A stretch of 64,000 nucleotides of DNA from Sphagnum magellanicum (Eukaryota > Streptophyta > Sphagnopsida > Sphagnales > Sphagnaceae). The notes below the pieces were generated by a model. It saw nothing but the letters and a program-made list of their open reading frames with translations, ran no database searches and was not told the origin of the DNA. Shown in pieces: positions 1 to 16,759 of this stretch (its first letter is position 1; each line of letters opens with the position of its first letter). A program made the position numbers and the translations under genes. The stretch is taken from assembly GCA_021904315.1 (NCBI GenBank), contig CM038919.1, positions 3,720,001-3,784,000 on the forward strand, in the 5' to 3' direction.

Positions 1-2386
1 GTTGTTCCCCAACACACTCCCAATAGCACCTCAGATTATTTGCACAAGATACAATTGAACCTTGAACCCTCCTAATGTGTTGACAATGAAGAGTGAGTTT
101 CTTAGTAGTGGGATAGCTATAGCACATGTTTGCTGAATAATTAACTACTTTTGAAGATTCCATTTTGAAAAACTACAATATTTTCCAATACTTTAAAAGA
201 TTCTTCATTTTCCTTCACAATTTGTTTTTCTTTGAGATAAGTAATTTTAGAAAATTTCAGCCTTTCTTAAAATAATATAATTTGTGTGTTGAAGCTGCCA
301 AGGTATTATGGTACTTGAAAAAAACTCCATTTCCATACTTGCAAAGTGATCTCATGATCTTTTTTCCTAGACAATTGTGCACTTGTGCACACACATACAT
401 AATGAAAGATTGCATATTCAAGTTTTCAAGCAATAAGCAACTTTTGAGAGTCGATTGTGAAATATATGAAGTCAATGAATTGGATACGAATTGAAAGAGT
501 GGGAGTAATAAAAACCTTAAGTATTTGAATCCTTAAGTTCTCTAGTGGAATTATGTAGCAGCTATTGATGTTGATGTGAAGGGGTAGTATGGGTTTGAAC
601 TTTCAATAACTTCCACTAGTATCAATACTTTCAATAAATGTGAATTAGTGACACTTTCATATTTTCAATAACTTCCACTAGTGCATTCCAACAAATTGCC
701 ATTCTCCCAAGGTATTCATGAATTCATCTTATTATTTTCCTTGTATTTTTAAAAATATTATGTTGGTCAACAACAATTGTCGTTGTTTTTATGCAGGTGT
801 GTGTATTTTTATGTGTCTTGGTTTTTATTAGAAGTAGTTTTACTTCATTTGTAGAAGATAAGGAGAAGGGGTGGCTTCAATATATAAACATAATAATAAT
901 AGTGCAAAGTAGTTGCAAGAGCCAATGAACAAATAGGTGAAGATGACATAAGTGGTTTTGGCCATTGGTAGTTGTTTTGCAAATAAGGCAATAAACATCA
1001 TTGTTGTTGGGGCATCAATAATAGTTATGACGATAATGAGGATTCAAATTACATTGAAGCTTTCAAATTTTAACTTTCAAAAGGTTGAAGAAAGATAAAA
1101 GATCTATCTTTCATCAAAGACAACTCAACGAACAAATCTCAAATCTTAAGGGTAATCATAGTTGCATTACATTACATCAAAATTAATATTATCAAGATTT
1201 GATTATTTTAAAAATATTATTGACAATTTTGATTAGCTAAGTGTCTTTAAATCTTAGCCCACACTATGGTTGAATCTTTGCATTGCTTCTAGAAATGTGA
1301 CAAAAACTTAAGACATATGCATTTGATTATGGCTTGCTTGTAATTTTGGATCAACTGTTATAAACATTGTTTAACATTCCTTCATAGCTAGTACATCAAA
1401 ATTTTATCACATGTTGCATTACATTGGAGTTTATTTAAACATTGCACTCCCATGACCAATCCAATCTCCCATTATGTTTTGTTTGTTTTGAAACTATACC
1501 CATTTGTAATTTTAGGGTTTCTTGGTCTTTCTAAATTGGTCTATTTTTTTAAATGTAAGATTTTGGGTTGTGCCCATTTTGTAAATTGAAGGATTCTTGA
1601 CCACACTTTTTTTCCATGTTGGTGAAAATAACAAGAAACTTATATCAATCATTGACTATATTTGTTTCTTTCAAACTTGAGCGGAGGTTGTTTGTGTTAG
1701 TAATAGAATCAATGTTGGTTGAAATTATGAACTCATAAAATATTCTCAACTTTTGCAATGTTGTAATGTTGTTTTCACCTTCACATTATTTGAATTCTTG
1801 GATCATGCCATTTGCAAATTAATTAAAGAATTTTCAAGGAACTCAAAATGATTTTATAACTCACAACTTGTAATGTGGTCTTGGATCATAACATTTGTTA
1901 ATCACCTGAAGACTTTTGTGAAGGTGCAATTCGCAACACAGACCAAGAAGACGTATCACCAAAAAATGTCAATACATTTTTCATTACATTATTTCTCCTT
2001 TTCATCAACTAAAGTCTTTTGCTTTTCCTTTTAAAGCTTGGAAGAAAGAAAAATGAACAATTAAATCCATACATTTTATATATTTCAATTCTAACATAAT
2101 GACAAAGAAAACTTGTACATTTTTTTCAAGTTGCATATTTAATATTGTAAAGTATTGATGTTACTCTCCAAATTTCATTTACAATGATGCATCAAATTAT
2201 TATTGAATTGCCCAAAGCTTTGATATTTGAAATTAGGTGCATTTACCTCAAATTTGTTTCATTATTTTCCCTTAACCTTTTACATGGAAATCATGAAAAG
2301 GCACATGTTATTGCCTTTTCATGTGATTTTTTGAAAAGTATTGAAATAATAATTTTTTTGAATAAATTTTTAAACTACACATTAAC

Positions 2387-2412
2387 ATATATATATATAT
2401 ATATATATATAT
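2387..2412. repeat. (AT)n microsatellite
   Basis: Thirteen uninterrupted AT units in intergenic DNA. Confidence 0.95.
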
Positions 2413-3185
2413 GGGTTTTTTAATACTATAGACTTTGGATAAATTTAGAAAATTCAAAAAAATTCATTATCATAAATTGAAACTTTGATTTTTCCTTTTC
2501 AAATTAACAACATGTCTAATCCATAAGCTTTTGTGATTTACGGTATCAAATAAGTTCTACAAATGACATCTAAAGCTACCAATTGTCTATATTTTATTTT
2601 ATTTTATTTTGCTACAACTTCATTTTGAAATATTGCAAGGTTGAGCCCAATAACCAAAAAGAAATCCAAAAGAAATCTTAAAATTCAACACCATAATAAC
2701 AAATCCTTCATGGTTAGACCATGTTCATGAGATTTTATGGAATAATGGCGCATTAACATTTGAGTTGGTAAATACATTGCAATTAGAAAATTCATTAAAA
2801 AAAAAATTAGGGGAAGGTAACAATGTTGTTATTCAAGAAAATTTTAAGTCTAAATCTGAAATCTTTATTTTAACAAGAAATGAATTTGAGGAATTGCCAT
2901 ATTACAAAGAAAGGTATGAAAAAGTCGAATTGTGAGTGCACTACAATAGACAAATATATAATCTTAAATATTCAAAACATAGCCGACATTATGTAGAAAA
3001 TATATGGATATAAGTTAACATGGTTGGCTGCCAAATTTACCTTACGATGAAAAATGCATATTCTTTAATTTATGTTTGGTATCTTTGATCTTATTTGACT
3101 ATTCTAGTTGAAACAACCCTAAAATGAAACTTAAACCCCACCATCTAATAGCCCATTTTCATAATAATAATAATTTGGTTTTTCT

Positions 3186-3206
3186 TGTGTGTGTGTGTGT
3201 GTGTGT
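3186..3206. repeat. (TG)n microsatellite
   Basis: About ten uninterrupted TG units in intergenic DNA. Confidence 0.95.
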
Positions 3207-3879
3207 CTAAGCCATACAAAAACAAGTAAGCCTAATAGGTAAGGTTTTTGGCCTTTAGTACCTTTAACACTTACAGGTTAAGGGGTGCATCTTTCAAATT
3301 TATAAATGGAGAAATATGCATAATCTTATTAATTTCATTTATCATGAAATTTTAAGTTCAAAGTTTAAAATATTTCATATGTTAAAGGTTGTTTAAATGG
3401 AATCATGGAAACAACCATACAAAACTTTCAAAATGATTTGTCACTTTTGTGAAGATCTACTAGGTTTGCAAAATATTTTATGCATATCTATCCATATTTG
3501 CTTGCAATTTGGGTAGTTTATTTTTGGTGGATGAACAACCTACTAAATTCATTATCTTTCTTGTTAATTATAATATTTTCTTGATAGTTTTGAATTTGAG
3601 GGTTCCATTCATCAAGCGAGTTTGAATTTACAAAAGGATTACCTAGATCATGAGATGTTTAGAACATATGAACAAAAACGCATTTTACCATAGATGCAAG
3701 AGATGTAATCTATACCATGTTAGCACAATGTTGTTTGGCACCTACACTAGGCTTGGTCCAAATAGCATGAAAGTACCAAATTTATCACGAGAAAAGAAAA
3801 CCCTTTGATAGAATTGGGAAACCAATATGGGGTGAAGAATTTAAGGGAGTTTATGATGTAAATATTGCCATCTTTTATC

Positions 3880-5000
3880 TTAGATCCAATGATCTAACAA
3901 ACTAAAAGTACGAAGAAAGTTGCTAATTCCAAAATAGTTGCCCCAACCATGAAGGATTGAGTTTATTAATTTGATTATTTGATAATGGGAAAGATTTCTA
4001 TTTTTAGTAAAGACACTTTTGATTTTACATTTCAATAACATTATCTCATTAAGATTAGGATAGACAAAGAAATTTTTGTGAGTGAACCTTTTTCTTGCCT
4101 TCCATTGGGTCATAATTTGGCTATGGAAGCAAGCCCTATCAATTTTATGAAGAAAAAGCTAATAAAATGAAGTCTCTCTCCAATTTTCCATAGAAATATG
4201 TAGGTTTTTTAAAATGATAATTGGATGTCATGTTTTACCAAGAAAGTTTTGGCTTTTTCAAAATATTGTTCTACCAACCTCTCGTCATTGATAATAATAA
4301 CAAAATTATCAACATACTTTATGAAGCAAATTGACATCATTTTTTGGGTTTGGCGAAAAAAAACTTATGGCCTTTTCCTTTAATACATTTCATCCTTTTG
4401 AAGTTAGTCGTAGTGCTCTACTGTTTGGTAGCTACATTCTCTTATCATCCATCTAGGTAAAATTTGCAATTAAAAGGTTTATGGCACTACTTTGAAAGAC
4501 CCCATAGTAGAAATTTAAAGTTTTCTTTAATATTCAACTGGGACTCTTAAGCCATTCTTCAAGTATCATCTTTGTACACTAGGCATGGGGAAATTATTTA
4601 AGATCCAATATAAGGTATTTGGCCAAAAAAAACTTTTATATCACCATCAATCACCTATTTGGTAAAAATAAAATAATTACTATCTTGTTCCCTCTTATTG
4701 TTGTAAACCTTGTGCATTTTTTCTGTCTTTGTGTCTAGTATGGTGGCAATCTCACCCATTGCCATGTGTCCACATTTTCTTTTTTGAAATCCAAAACTAC
4801 ATTTGTTAGCAAATGTATGTCACAAGTTCAATAACTAATTTGAACAAGTGTTGCACAATCTTATCAAATATTGTGGGTATTTTTAATAGCCTTCCATAGA
4901 CTTTTATTACACTCCTAAAAATTGGAAAAAAATTATAGAAGCAAATGCCTTTCACCTTGTTAAGCTAGAAGCCAAAAGTTGCAGCTATTTTTGTGAAGAA
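3880..5000 (-). pseudogene. Decayed group II intron reverse transcriptase/maturase (copy B)
   Basis: Read on the minus strand, the stretch keeps the order of motifs of a group II intron-encoded protein. Near 4840-4905 is IPTIFDKIVQ (RT block 0/1). Near 4621-4652 is DGDIKVFF (RT block 2). At about 4290-4325 is KYVDNFVIII, a changed form of the catalytic YADD box (RT block 5). At about 3925-3990 is IIKLINSILHGWGNYF, the hallmark of the maturase domain X. The longest intact piece is 77 codons (3880-4113). The frame is broken many times, so it is not functional. Such proteins are native to plant mitochondrial introns. A nuclear copy is most simply a piece of mitochondrial DNA moved to the nucleus, although a decayed nuclear maturase gene is possible. 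Everything below 3880 (to about 3540) may be its C-terminal tail but is too worn to call. Confidence 0.72.
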
Positions 5001-5699
5001 TTTATCGTTGGTCAATAATTGTAGATCTAATGAAGTTTCTGTCCAAAATTCCAAACCTATAAAAAAGACTTCGTTAAAAAAAATTTGCCCATAGTTTATA
5101 GAAAATATCCAACAAAAAGGCTAAAATAGAAGGTTGAAGGTTGTGCTGCAATATTTTTGTACTCAATTTATCAAAACTATAGGCCTAGCTTAATAAATTC
5201 ACACAAAATTGGATATTACAATTGAGGTGCATTGCTAGCTATATTATTAATTTTCTTTCTTCAACTTTCTTTCAAATATTCAATTTGGTTGTTTTATAAT
5301 CAAATCTAGTTGTAAGCATGAGAATCAATCTTATACTATAAAATATCATTAATTACACACTTTGTTGTAAAATTGCTTACATTAAACCAAACTATAGGCT
5401 TGGGCTATTAGGTTTTTCTAGTTTTGCTTATGCTTGTAACAAGCATGTTATCAATGGTTTTTCCAATCCAAATGGTGTTACTATTTATTGTTTAGCAAAT
5501 TATTAATCAACCATTGCAAAATGTAATTGACTTTATCAAGTCCTTAATATCCAAGCCAATTTTGTCTACATAAAGTTTGTCATGATAATGCCTACACAAG
5601 GATATATTTTTTCAGTCAAGTATTGAGCCAACCAATAAGTTTTTTCTTTTGCAATTTAAAATAGAAAACTTGTTGACCATAACTTGGTTAGCAATATGT

Positions 5700-6620
5700 A
5701 TGAATTCAAAATATTTTTTTTCTTGGCATTACTTAAGTTTTCTTTGGATTTTATCAAGCACCTAATGTTTAACGCTACTATTAATTGTAAGTTCATCTGG
5801 GGGATTTATTGTAAATATTTTTCAACCTAAGAAAAAAATCAGTCCTATTTCATATTATATTGGTTAAGTTTTCTTTCTTTATATTAAACCTAATGAGGTT
5901 TTCTTTGAAGAATGATGTCACATTTTTATTATATGATTCGCTAGAAATTGAAGTCCACACAATGATAAAGTCGTCTGCTTATGTATATGGTGAAGGTGTA
6001 CATAATTTAGATCCTTTTGGTCTACAAAAGTTATTCTTTCTTTCACAATCACTTAGATCGTTGTTTTTCTTTTCTTTCCAAAGCAATCGAGTTACCTCCT
6101 AGCTTCCTATGTTTTTGTTTGTTTAATTGGGTCATATTTTGGTATACTTCCATTTCCTGTTTTTTTCGACTTGAGCCCTTCTCCAACTCGAGCTTTAGGC
6201 ACAAGATTTCTTTGTTTTATTTGTGAAAGTAAATGTTGAGTAATAAGAGTGAAAATGTATTTCCTTGTAAAATGCATGTCTTTAATATCTACTCCTCCTA
6301 TTTCGACATTAAACATTTTATGCAATGTGTCGAAAAATCTTTGCTCATCTATAATCATCAACATGATATCCACCAACTTTTTACAACAGATGGTGTCATA
6401 CATAATATTTTGCAATGTCAAACTTTATTATCCAATGGGTCCTCCTCCATTTTTGATATGTCTAAAAGTGATATGACATAAATGATCAGTGCGAAAACCA
6501 TGAAATGCCTTTAAGAATCTTGGCTTGTAAATGGCTCCCAACACAATCTTCATAGACCTTGCAGCATTTTGTCTTTAATATTCGCAATGGTTGAGGGTTG
6601 TTTTTTTTACTTTACCAAGT
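5700..6620 (-). pseudogene. Decayed group II intron reverse transcriptase/maturase (copy A)
   Basis: Read on the minus strand, 6555-6590 gives IKDKMLQ and 6440-6556 gives VLGAIYKPRF followed by HGFRTDH, matching the RT block 0-1 pattern (VLE.IYEP.F....HGFRP). Next comes WIIKFDIAKYY near 6410-6440 (RT block 2). The 104-codon open frame at 6107-6421 continues with DTICCKKLVDIML and EQRFFDTLHKM, which fit the helices after block 2, and ends in a basic linker (VGEGLKSKKTGN, then PKYDPIKQTK) like that between blocks 4 and 5. At 5962-5985 the catalytic box is kept as ADDFIIV, followed by FFKENLIRFNIKKENLT. No domain X is visible, and several frame breaks are present. It differs in sequence from copy B about 700 bp downstream, so the two are not a simple recent duplication. 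Confidence 0.72.
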
Positions 6621-6639
6621 TTTGGTAATATTATGTGTC

Positions 6640-8320
6640 TGGAAAGTTGCATTAATTTTTTTTTAAATTAAAAAAATTAGAACCAAAACTTGGAAATTGG
6701 GTTTTGGGTCTACTTTCAATTCAAATGCAAGGTCAATTGTTGGTTTCAATTTTTTTAAAATTCATAGTTTTGGTTTCAATTTTGATTTCTTTTTTCAAAA
6801 TTTTGAATTGACAATCTAAGTACCTAATAACCAAACCAATAATTAGAACCAAAACTAACCAACATTAATAAAAACCATGAAGTATAGGGAGACACCAAAG
6901 GTTATTCATAAAAATAAAGAATTGCCCAACACTTGTAGAAACATTGTGATGCACCCAAGAAAAGGTTACAAAACATAAGGATACACTAGTGTTGTGTGGT
7001 TTTTAACTTTTTTGAAAAACCTTTTGTTTTGTTTTTAAAAATAATTTTGAATGGTTCTAATTCCACACAAAAATAAAAAATAAAATTTCGTTCTAAATTT
7101 GAGTTTTCAAAAAAACTGATTTTGATTTTGGTTCTAGTTTCAAGTAATCGAAACTAGAATTAATAGTTAACCTTTGGTTTTTAATCTTGTTTTCAACAAA
7201 AAGAAAAAAATTAAAATGATTCTAATTCCACACATAGCTAGAATTGAAAATGTGGTTGTATGTTTGGTTTTTCAAAATGAAAAAAAATGGTTTGATTTTA
7301 GTACTAGTTTCAAAAATTATACTTGGCCTTAATTCAATTTTTATTAATCAAAATCAAATTTCACAATTCTAATTACTATTATGCATGTATATCTTTAAGG
7401 ACACAAACTTTGTGTGAGTGTAAATACCATAAGGAAATTTATTTACACTTCATTTAAATGTAAGTGTATAAGGTCTATCCACATTTGTGTAAATGTAGAA
7501 CATGAACATGTGTAATTGCACTTATATGATTTTACATTTTTGTGTAAAATAATGTAAAAAATGTCATTTCTTTTTTTGAAAGGGGGGTGTGGGTTTAAAT
7601 GTTTTTGGTGATAGGCTAATCAAAGTGGTTCATTGAAAAGAAAACCCTAAAAAACAACCAATTAAACTAGCTAATATGAATCATAATAAATACCCAAGCT
7701 TTTGTACACTCCTAAGCTAAAAATGATAATGAACAAAATTAGAAATATAAATTTTATTTCAACAATAAGGCAAAGCAAAATGCACCCAAGAATGTGCATC
7801 CAAGATATTCCCTAAAATAATACCACAATTTGTCCTATATCCTTTACCCAAAAGTTTGGGCTTATGTTGTATATAGTGATTAAAGGGAAAAACTATTATA
7901 ATCCCATTATGTGGGGAATATTAAAAATGTTATAATTTTATTTTATTTGGTGAAGGGCCATCAAAGTGGCCCATTACCAGAAATTAAAATATAAATATAA
8001 ATTAAATATAAATATATAAATAAATATATAAAGCTTTGGGATGCACTCACATTTGGATGTACCCAGGATTGTAAGCAGGTAAAAATTATTAAAAATATAT
8101 GATATATATAGCCTTACAAGGCGCCATATAAATGTAAAAGACATATATATACACGAGGATAATAGTGTAATTGTAAAAAGTTTAGGCATGTAGGTGAAAA
8201 TTATTTACACTTACATAATTATTGACACTTACACACACAACATTATTTCTAACTCTTCAAACGGGGTAACTGCCCAACACAGGTCTCCACCCTCGAAGCG
8301 CACAAAAGTCTTTACTTAGT
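6640..8320. other. AT-rich intergenic DNA, no gene seen
   Basis: Bases 6660-7330 repeat AACCAAAACT-like and AGTTTTGGTT-like words in both orientations, giving many weak potential hairpins. No protein frame is convincing. Bases 7430-7560 and 8190-8240 are rich in TTACACTTA words. Confidence 0.5.
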
Positions 8321-8338
8321 GCACAAGGCCAGAGATGA

Positions 8339-8781
8339 CTAGTGTGCACCCGACACCCATGACGCAGCCCCCAACATTATATGTGCACATACTTGTTGCT
8401 GCAAGAAGCACAGCCAAGGCAGACAAGGAAAACGCATCTTTTTTTTTCCTTGTCTGCCCTTGGGCTGATTGATCTTTTTCTCAAAGGAGATGGATGATGC
8501 CCAGACATGCTTTGGACCCATGTTGTGCACATTCTGGGCTTGTAATGAACACTAGGTGCCCATTACAAGCCCAGAAAGCACATAACAGGACCCAAAGCAT
8601 TTATGAGCAGCACCAAAATGTGTCTAGGCAGTGGGCACAACCAGACATATCATGAATGGGAAAATGGGCAGTCAGGGAAAAAAAGAAAGAAGCAAGCAGT
8701 ACCTTTGTAGTACCAACAATGACAACTATGTGCACATATAATAGGTGGGGGCATCATGGGATTTCTGCTACCATAGTGCAC
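8339..8781. repeat. Long imperfect inverted repeat (foldback) with perfect inner stem
   Basis: The centre is a perfect 16-bp stem (8532-8547 against 8561-8576, TTCTGGGCTTGTAATG) around a 13-base loop. Pairing continues outwards in patches: CCCATGACGC and TATATGTGCACATA near 8355-8390 face their complements near 8730-8760, and GTGCAC near 8343 faces GTGCAC at 8776. A second hairpin lies within the left arm (8413-8466, stem CAGACAAGGAAAA) separated by a T-rich loop. The block is richer in GC than its surroundings. It could be a foldback or MITE-like element or a hairpin RNA locus. No target duplication was identified. Confidence 0.75.
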
Positions 8782-9047
8782 CATAGCAACTTCAGCACAT
8801 ATTTGTCAATTAATTAATTAATTTTGAAATTTTTATTTCAAAAAAAAAATTCTTGAAGATTCAATATTTTCTTTCACAGAATTATATTATTTTAAAAATT
8901 CAACATTTTTTTAATATAATATAATTAGTGTCAAAGTTGCCAAGGTAGTAGGGTATTGAACAACCAATCATGCAGCAATAACACTCCCATTTCCTCTCCT
9001 TCCAAGGACTGCGGAGGATGAGAAGTAGAGTGGTTTTTTTTTTTTTT

Positions 9048-9225
9048 TTTTTCTTGGCAATTTTGTGTTGTAGCCAAAGTGGCAATGATCCACAGGAGGA
9101 TTTAGCCAAACTTGGGTACATGCTAATATGAAAGTAAAATTTTAAAACATCCTTCAATATTTTTGGCTACACATTTTTTGGAACCATGTATAGTTAGTTT
9201 TATCTGGCGAATTTTAATAAAATTT
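9048..9225 (+). repeat. Dispersed 'GTAGCCAAAGTGGCAAT' repeat, copy 1
   Basis: The block starts TTTTGTGTTGTAGCCAAAG, then TGGCAATGATCC, then GGATTTAGCCAAA, and after an AT-rich middle reads TTTTTGGCTACAC and GGAACCATGTATA. The same ordered words recur at 14.1-14.3, 40.2, 41.7 and 43.7 kb. The GTAGCCAAA near one end and TTTGGCTAC near the other form a short inverted repeat, as in a MITE. No target duplication was confirmed. Confidence 0.6.
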
Positions 9226-9329
9226 GGTCAAATTATGGCTATTGAAAATCTTTTTAAAAAAGCACATGAGTTTAGCACTTTTAAAATAAAATTAACATTT
9301 CATTTTGACTATGTATAGCCAGCAAAAAA

Positions 9330-9541
9330 TAAAGGCTGCCGGCAACGGACAATTTGCGCGTGCAGCCCGACAAGTTTCGATCCAGGCACGGGTTCGAATC
9401 CCACCAACGTCAACAATTCCACGAAAAGGACAACCAACACTACTGGGAAAACCGTGTTGGTTTGACCACTAGTACCCATTTACGTAGGTTCCCTGCAATT
9501 GGGGGTTGGGGGGGGTGGAAAATGACAAGAAAAAAAAAAAC
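9330..9541 (+). mobile_element. SINE-like element with pol III B box and A-rich tail
   Basis: GGGTTCGAATCCC at 9390-9402 fits the RNA polymerase III box B (T-arm of tRNA). It is followed by CCAACGT and about 130 bases later by an A-rich run (9529-9541). A tRNA-related head, a short unrelated body and an A-tail is the usual make-up of a plant SINE. A good A box was not found, and the T-stem pairs only in part, so it is not a working tRNA. Box B and the following CCAACGT recur at 39.1 kb on the other strand. Confidence 0.45.
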
Positions 9542-9559
9542 ATGTTTTGGTTTAATTTT

Positions 9560-10880
9560 TTAATAAACAAAAAGTGACCATAAAAGAACTTTTGGGGATT
9601 TTTTTTCCCTAGATATAGGGTAGCCAGGCTGGTCAGCGAACACTTAGTGTTTCAGAGGTCTGCAAATTTCTGGAGAGTGCTCCTTTGAATTTCATGCCAA
9701 AAGAGGAATTTTAGCCCTACTATTTGCGCACCCACAGAAAGTTGAATCGTTGAAAAAGATGAAGAAATGAGTCAGATGTAACCCTCCAAAGTGGGGGTGG
9801 GGGGGAGGGGTGTGCAAATGGTGGAAACGAAAAACCACTGAACACTTGGAAGACTATTATCAAACACGAAAAAAAGTCTTCTAAAGTCGCTCTATTGCCT
9901 TTATGGTTCAAAGATGATTTGTAGATCATAAGGTTGCGCTCTTATAGCACTTTAAATCACTTAAATTGAACAAGAAATGAGAAAGTTATGAGCAATGAAA
10001 GTAAGAGGGGTAGAACAGAAGAAAAGAGGAAAAAAACGCGTTTTATAACTCGGAAAAGCTTATATTTCTTCTTGCTCTTCTGTAATTACTCCTTCGTCTC
10101 TGTTCAAAGACGGATGGGGGAGCTCAAGTTAGCGCTCCCATAACGTTTTAAATCACTCAAAATGAAGAAGAGATGAGGAAGATATTAATAAAAGTGGTCG
10201 GTCATAGGGCAGGCTACCCTATTTTGGTCAATCTCATTTAGGGGAATTTGGGGTTTATAATAATAATAATAATAATAATTTATTTTTCTGACTTTGGGGA
10301 CTTGTGATAAAGGGATTGTCAGTTGTTAAGGTATTAAGTCTACTTGGGTTACTCTATTCACATTCTGGTTGATTGTGTGCTCAAATTTTATTGTTTACTT
10401 TTGGGATTTGGGATCCCCGTCCCCACCCCTTTTTTTTTGGGGGCAATTTTGTGATATAATGTATTTGGCTAATTTCTCAAACATTTAGCAAAATTAGTCG
10501 AAGTTACACTAGAAAAACATAAAATTCCCAATGTTTTTGACAAAAAATAATCATTTTCAGGAAGAAAAAAAAAAAAAAAAAACCCCTTCCGCCTCGTCTC
10601 ATGCAAATATGGATGTGGGTTGACACAGAGTCGGTATGTTCAACTATTTATCTTTTCGATCTTACGTCTCCGAGCAGGCTCTTACAATTTGGTAAGGGGG
10701 TGCCAAATTTTCTTCTGTGTGATGAGTGGGAGTGGACACATTATTACACATTAAAATCCGTAATCTTCCCTCCTGACACATAACTTTAGCCATTTTGAAA
10801 AGAAAATAGCCAAATGGCTAAACTATAGCCATAAAGAAAAAAAAAAACGCAAGAGATTTTTTTTTTGTCTGTGTGAGGAG
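9560..10880. other. Intergenic DNA with a diverged direct duplication and an (AAT)n run
   Basis: Bases about 9905-10005 and 10100-10195 share an ordered set of words (GTTCAAAGA, GCGCTC, ATAGCACTTTAAATCACT or ATAACGTTTTAAATCACT, GAAATGAG or GAGATGAGGAAG), so they look like an old direct duplication about 195 bp apart. An (AAT)n microsatellite covers 10256-10280. No gene is seen. Confidence 0.45.
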
Positions 10881-11157
10881 GTGAAAAAGTGTCCTTTTAC
10901 TGCTTAGTAATTCATTTTGTTACTGCGTCTTCCTCCTTGCCGATCGGAGGTGGCAGCAAAAGCAAGCAACTCCTCTTTTGGTTGCAAGAGCGCTGTCTGT
11001 GTGGGATCCACCACAAGTTCCCTTGAATTTTGGAAATGTATCAAAAGGAAATTCTCTGCCAAGAAGCTCCAGTGATGAAGATGCTGACGATGGTTCTTTC
11101 TGTGGTTTTTTTGCGACATCGTTTGACCAACAATAGCTGCAGATATTGAAGATTGAA

Positions 11158-11185
11158 GAGGAGGAGGAGGAGGAGGAGGAGGAGG
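11158..11185. repeat. (GAG)n trinucleotide run in the CDPK 5' flank
   Basis: About nine GAG units 770 bp upstream of the kinase start codon. On the opposite strand they create runs of serine or leucine codons, which explains long but meaningless open frames there. It lies in a stretch of higher GC that may be the kinase promoter or the start of its leader. Confidence 0.9.
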
Positions 11186-11861
11186 TCGAGGAGGAAGATG
11201 AACAGTAGCGGAGCACTTATTATTATTTTATTAGGTTTTCTAGTCTTGTGCGCGTGTATGTAGCGCGTAAACAGAAAGAAGAAGAAAGAAAGAAAAAGCA
11301 AGTAGGCTGGCTTTTAAGTAGGGCTTTAATCTTGTCAACTACGTATTGCAAAATCTGTTTGGTTTTTATACCCAGCTTGAAACATGTTTCTGGTGTTGGG
11401 TTTTTGTTTGTGAGCTTTGTAATTTGCATAGGAATCAAATCCTTTAGCCCCCACTTTTTTGCTTTCCCAGCTCAGAAGTTTGAAGGCTTAAATTTTTGTT
11501 TTGTTTTTTCTTTTTTTTGGGGCGGGGGGGTTTGTGGACCCATTAGGCAGTTGTAGTACCTGTTCACCATGTACATGATTTTTTAGAGCTTTCGGAAATT
11601 CGAGCAGCTCTTCTTCTCATGCAGAGCTAGTCAGATCTGCTGAATACCCAGTGGGGGGTTTGTTTTTTTTGGTGTGTGTGTGAGTTTGTGATTTTCTAGA
11701 GTCTTTGGCCATTCCTGAGTTTTGAGTGAATTCGTCCATTCTTTACTATCCCCTGAGATTCTTTCGTGCACCGACTTCCAAAAGATCCCCCTGGCTGGCT
11801 TTTGCAGGAGACAATAGAACGTTCAGTCTGCTGCTGTTCAGTTTGGACATAGGTAATTCCT

Positions 11862-11882
11862 ATGGCTGAAGAAGAAGAGTAA
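11862..11882 (+). promoter_or_regulatory. Short upstream ORF in the CDPK leader
   Basis: ATG GCT followed by four Glu codons and TAA (peptide MAEEEE), ending 75 bases before the kinase start. If this part of the leader is transcribed it could dampen translation. The preceding bases (CATAGGTAATT) could also be a splice donor, so presence in the mature mRNA is uncertain. Confidence 0.35.
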
Positions 11883-11957
11883 AACCTACTTCTTTGTCAG
11901 GAAGAAGAAGAAGAAGAAAACCCATCAGCTGGATTATTAGAGAAAGCTGTTTGGGTC

Positions 11958-16759
<4,802 letters not shown>

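Larger units (their letters stand above)
1..3850. other. AT-rich intergenic DNA, no gene seen
   Basis: No reading frame here looks like a real protein, and all open frames are short and low in complexity. Bases 277-310 resemble 8912-8951: both carry a stretch reading roughly AATATAATT, a short variable part, then TTGCCAAGGTA or CTGCCAAGGTA. This suggests two old copies of one dispersed repeat. Two dinucleotide runs lie inside the region and are listed separately. Confidence 0.6.

Noticed and set aside
2184-2423. 79-codon frame ending in repeated Tyr-Ile
   Set aside because: Created by the (AT)n microsatellite.
9390-9402. Possible functional tRNA gene at the box B match
   Set aside because: No acceptor stem or convincing A box, and a body plus A-tail follow; a SINE-like origin fits better.
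10904-11301. Ser- or Leu-rich open frames on the minus strand upstream of the CDPK
   Set aside because: They are produced by the (GAG)n run and neighbouring low-stop DNA; no homology pattern or gene context.
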